The notes under the pieces: model-generated | What the model saw: only the letters and a program-made list of their open reading frames with translations | What the model was told of the DNA's origin: nothing | Database searches by the model: none | Shown: one piece after another, positions 61,527 to 64,000 of the stretch | How positions within the stretch are numbered: position 1 is the first letter of the stretch | Layout: every line of letters begins with the position of its first letter | Assembly (NCBI GenBank): GCA_001936135.1 | Contig: CP012816.1 | Span: 2,601,501 to 2,665,500 of the forward strand | DNA: 64,000 nt | Direction of reading: 5' to 3' | Source: Saccharomycopsis fibuligera x Saccharomycopsis cf. fibuligera | Taxonomy: Eukaryota; Ascomycota; Saccharomycetes; Ascoideales; Saccharomycopsidaceae | Position numbers and translations under genes: made by a program

Positions 61527-64000
61527 ATGAACTTCATCAAAAAGATGTTGGGTTCTGCTCAAAAAGACGACTTGCTTGTCTTACCTTCCGGTCAATTAGT
61601 CCTCAGCCGTAGTCCTTCTTCCCCCAAGAGCGAGTCTGAGTGTCTCTACAATGACGCCGTCGCTAGCATTAGACAAACATCGGTGCCCCACAACTACCAG
61701 CTCGTTGTCCAGCGCGCTATAGAAGACGGCGAAGAGCAGCTCAAGGGTGACGAGACCACTGACGACTCTTTGCTCGATGAGCTCGAAGCCACCAGCAGCG
61801 GCGATGAACGCACCTTTTTAATCGATCAAGAACTCAATTTCTACAAATACATCAATACTGACGGCAACACTACCGTGGTTTGGAAAGACGTTTCTGGTGA
61901 CGATGGAGATAAGTTTGCCTTTATCTGCGATACCTCTGTGAAAGAAAGTCTCATTGATCAATTCTTGGCTACGGTTTATCGTTGTCAGTATGAGAGAAAA
62001 TACAAAAAGTCATCCGCGGGGGTTACTGAAAAAGATTTGCTTGAGTTCAAGTATGATCCTTCCAAAGAAACTGCTTTGAACAAAGACCTTTTCCATGAAA
62101 ATGGCGAATTTCCTTCTAGTAGTGATGATTATCCTAGTACTGAAAGTGGTGAGGAAGAAGATGCCTATGATGACGATGATGATGATGACGACGATGAATT
62201 CAAAGATGCAGTAAGTGGCTCACCAACTAAAGAAAAAGAATCCGTCTCGGAGAGTAAAAATTCTTCCAAGCTTTACCAGCCAGTCCAATTTAACAAAACA
62301 GCGAAATCGAATAAAATTGAAAAAACAGAACTCGAAGGAACAACCGTTCTTGAAATTTCAGCTGAATTGCATTTCTTCAATCCAGAGGAAACCAGCTTTG
62401 TGCTAAAAAATGACAATACTAACACCAAGATCATTGACGTTGGTAACTGGAAATACTATCTAGTAGTTGAGGATAAACTTACTAAAAACATATTATTATC
62501 TTCTTTAATTGGTCAGGATATGAGTCCAACTTTCAACTATGACCACTTATGTTTTATCTACAATTACGTTGTCGGGGATGACGCCACTTCTTGGTTGCTT
62601 AAATTTAAAGAGTTTGAAGTTCTTCATGAATTTCAAACTGGATTTATGCATGCTCTTTGGGAAACTTTGAACGAGACCAAATTTGGTAAGATTAAAGAAC
62701 AGGATCAAGATTATATTGTAGATGCATTGAATGATTTAAAACTTGAAGATTACGAAGATGAAGTTCAAGAGATTGAAAAGTGCGAGGAAAATAATGAAGA
62801 GGAGGAGGAAGATTATTCTGGGGATGAGGAGAATTATGACAAGTCCAAGACTTTACGTTCTGGAGTCAAAAAACAAGATCAGGAATATGATTCTGATGAT
62901 GATGATGAAGCAGCTCATGGTGTTTTCAGATCTTCCAATGCTAAAAACAAAGCATTAGCAGTCTCTTCAACTGATGATAGATCCTATGTCGTTAGAGGTG
63001 ACAAAATCGGGGTTTTTAAACTCACTGAAGATCAAAAATCTATTAATTTCTATACCGCTATCGAAAACATAAAAAACCTAAAGGGTAAGTCATTTGATCC
63101 TGAAAAAGCTATGTTGCATGCCAAGGACACGTCTTTGATCATGCAGGATCCTAGCAGTAAGAGCAATTTATACCGTATGGACTTGAATAGAGGCCAAGTG
63201 GTGGAGGAATACAAAGTGGGTCAGTCTGACACCGAAATTAGCGTGGTGGAATTTAATCCGACCCAGAAATTCAGTCAAGCTACAAATGAAGAAACTTTCT
63301 TGGGTTTGTCGCAGAACGGCTTATTCAAGATTGATCCTAGATTAGCTGGTAACAACTTGGTAGAATCAGAATATAAAAAATATCTCTCCAAGACCAATTT
63401 TACCGCTATTGCTACCAATGCTCAAGGTAATATTGCTGTTGCTTCTAAAGATGGAGAAATCAAATTGTTTGACCGTCTTGGTATTAATGCTAAAACTAGA
63501 TTGCCAGGTTTGGGCGAAGAAATTAAAGGTCTTGACGTCTCCGCTGATGGTAGGTGGGTTTTGGCTACTTGTCAAACATATCTTTTGCTAGTTGAAGTGC
63601 AAATTAGAGAAGGTAAGAATGCCGGCACTACTGGATTCTTGAAATCTTTTCCAAAAGATGCGAAGCCAATCCCAAAGATTTTGCAACTTTTGCCTCAACA
63701 TGTTTCTATCATGAGACAACATACGAAGAAGCCACTCGATTTTACCGTTGCCCATTTCAATACTGGGTTTGATTTCAAGGAAACTTCGATTATTTCATCG
63801 TCCGGTCCATATGTCGTGCGCTGGTCGTTGAGAAAAATTTTGAAGGGTGATACAGAACCATATTTAATCAAGAAGTACGATGTAGAAGTCACTGCTGATA
63901 ATTTCATGTTTGGAACTGATAATAATGCAATTGTTACTACTAGTGATGATGTGGCACTCGTCAATAAAAAGAAATTCAAAAAGCCAACCAGAGTTACATT
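61527..64000 (+). CDS. VID27: Vid27 family protein (runs off the window end)
   Basis: Open from ATG 61527 to the last base, at least 824 codons with no stop, so the 3' end is missing here. The start MNFIKKMLGSAQKDDLLVLP SGQL (shown split) matches the Vid27 N-terminus. An N-terminal domain of about 170 residues, an Asp-rich run near 212-222, a PH-like central part, a second acidic stretch near 410-460, and a C-terminal beta-propeller-like half beginning near 480 are visible. The latter includes FKLTEDQKSINFYTAIENIK, FLGLSQNGLFKIDPRL and GLDVSADGRWVLATCQTYLL. S. cerevisiae Vid27 is 782 aa. It is a cytoplasmic protein linked to vacuolar import and degradation; the molecular role is not established. 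Confidence 0.94.
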   Translation, partial: MNFIKKMLGSAQKDDLLVLPSGQLVLSRSPSSPKSESECLYNDAVASIRQTSVPHNYQLVVQRAIEDGEEQLKGDETTDDSLLDELEATSSGDERTFLIDQELNFYKYINTDGNTTVVWKDVSGDDGDKFAFICDTSVKESLIDQFLATVYRCQYERKYKKSSAGVTEKDLLEFKYDPSKETALNKDLFHENGEFPSSSDDYPSTESGEEEDAYDDDDDDDDDEFKDAVSGSPTKEKESVSESKNSSKLYQPVQFNKTAKSNKIEKTELEGTTVLEISAELHFFNPEETSFVLKNDNTNTKIIDVGNWKYYLVVEDKLTKNILLSSLIGQDMSPTFNYDHLCFIYNYVVGDDATSWLLKFKEFEVLHEFQTGFMHALWETLNETKFGKIKEQDQDYIVDALNDLKLEDYEDEVQEIEKCEENNEEEEEDYSGDEENYDKSKTLRSGVKKQDQEYDSDDDDEAAHGVFRSSNAKNKALAVSSTDDRSYVVRGDKIGVFKLTEDQKSINFYTAIENIKNLKGKSFDPEKAMLHAKDTSLIMQDPSSKSNLYRMDLNRGQVVEEYKVGQSDTEISVVEFNPTQKFSQATNEETFLGLSQNGLFKIDPRLAGNNLVESEYKKYLSKTNFTAIATNAQGNIAVASKDGEIKLFDRLGINAKTRLPGLGEEIKGLDVSADGRWVLATCQTYLLLVEVQIREGKNAGTTGFLKSFPKDAKPIPKILQLLPQHVSIMRQHTKKPLDFTVAHFNTGFDFKETSIISSSGPYVVRWSLRKILKGDTEPYLIKKYDVEVTADNFMFGTDNNAIVTTSDDVALVNKKKFKKPTRVT

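Noticed and set aside
1-64000. Transposons, LTR elements, virus-like elements, CRISPR arrays, rRNA or tRNA genes
   Set aside because: No terminal repeats, transposase or reverse-transcriptase motifs, regular spacer arrays or RNA gene signatures were seen by eye on either strand.

Overview
This is nuclear DNA of an ascomycete yeast. Genes are dense and mostly intronless. Their closest remembered relatives are budding-yeast proteins (Mot1, Rpd3, Set2, Rsc8, Irc5, Rio2, Pos5, Atp15, Ost4, Rrg9, Vid27, Mrn1, Egh1). Two introns have textbook yeast signals (GTATGT donor, TACTAAC branch point). A CUG-Ser-clade yeast (Candida/Lodderomyces group) is the likeliest source. In-frame CTG codons are rare: none among about 34 Leu codons of the GH105 gene, and only one noticed in RPD3, in its variable tail. 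Those I noticed elsewhere sit mostly in disordered segments. The very long Asn/Gln/Ser tracts and inflated protein lengths recall Lodderomyces elongisporus, but the species is an inference. Residue numbers here use the standard code, so any Leu encoded by CTG may really be Ser.

Layout. 1-4.8 kb: long 5' flank, then a DGAT1-type acyltransferase with altered key histidines. 6.8-10.7 kb: MRN1-like RNA-binding protein. 12.75-15.0 kb: a small GPI-type wall protein behind a large purine microsatellite, then a GH105 hydrolase that looks out of place in a yeast. 15.3-23.1 kb, minus strand: IRC5-like remodeler and RSC8. 23.8-29.5 kb: an unrecognised 1,894-aa Ser/Asn-rich protein. 30.5-40.7 kb, plus strand: RPD3, POS5, a membrane alpha/beta-hydrolase-like protein and SET2. 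42.0-51.0 kb, minus strand: MOT1 (spliced, 26-nt first exon) and the EGH1-type glycosidase. 51.6-52.9 kb: two small genes, ATP15 (spliced) and OST4. 53.9-58.1 kb, minus strand: a BRE4/ArAE-type membrane protein. 58.3-64 kb: RIO2, RRG9 (minus strand) and VID27, which runs off the window.

Themes. Chromatin and transcription genes are over-represented (IRC5, RSC8, RPD3, SET2, MOT1). A second group serves mitochondria or lipids (POS5, ATP15, RRG9, DGAT1-like, EGH1). I see no operon-like logic, tRNA, rRNA, transposon, LTR or CRISPR. The leads most worth following are the DGAT1 family member lacking both conserved histidines, the GH105 enzyme, the roughly 575-aa insert between the two Irc5 motor lobes, and the PAC/RRPE pair in front of RRG9.
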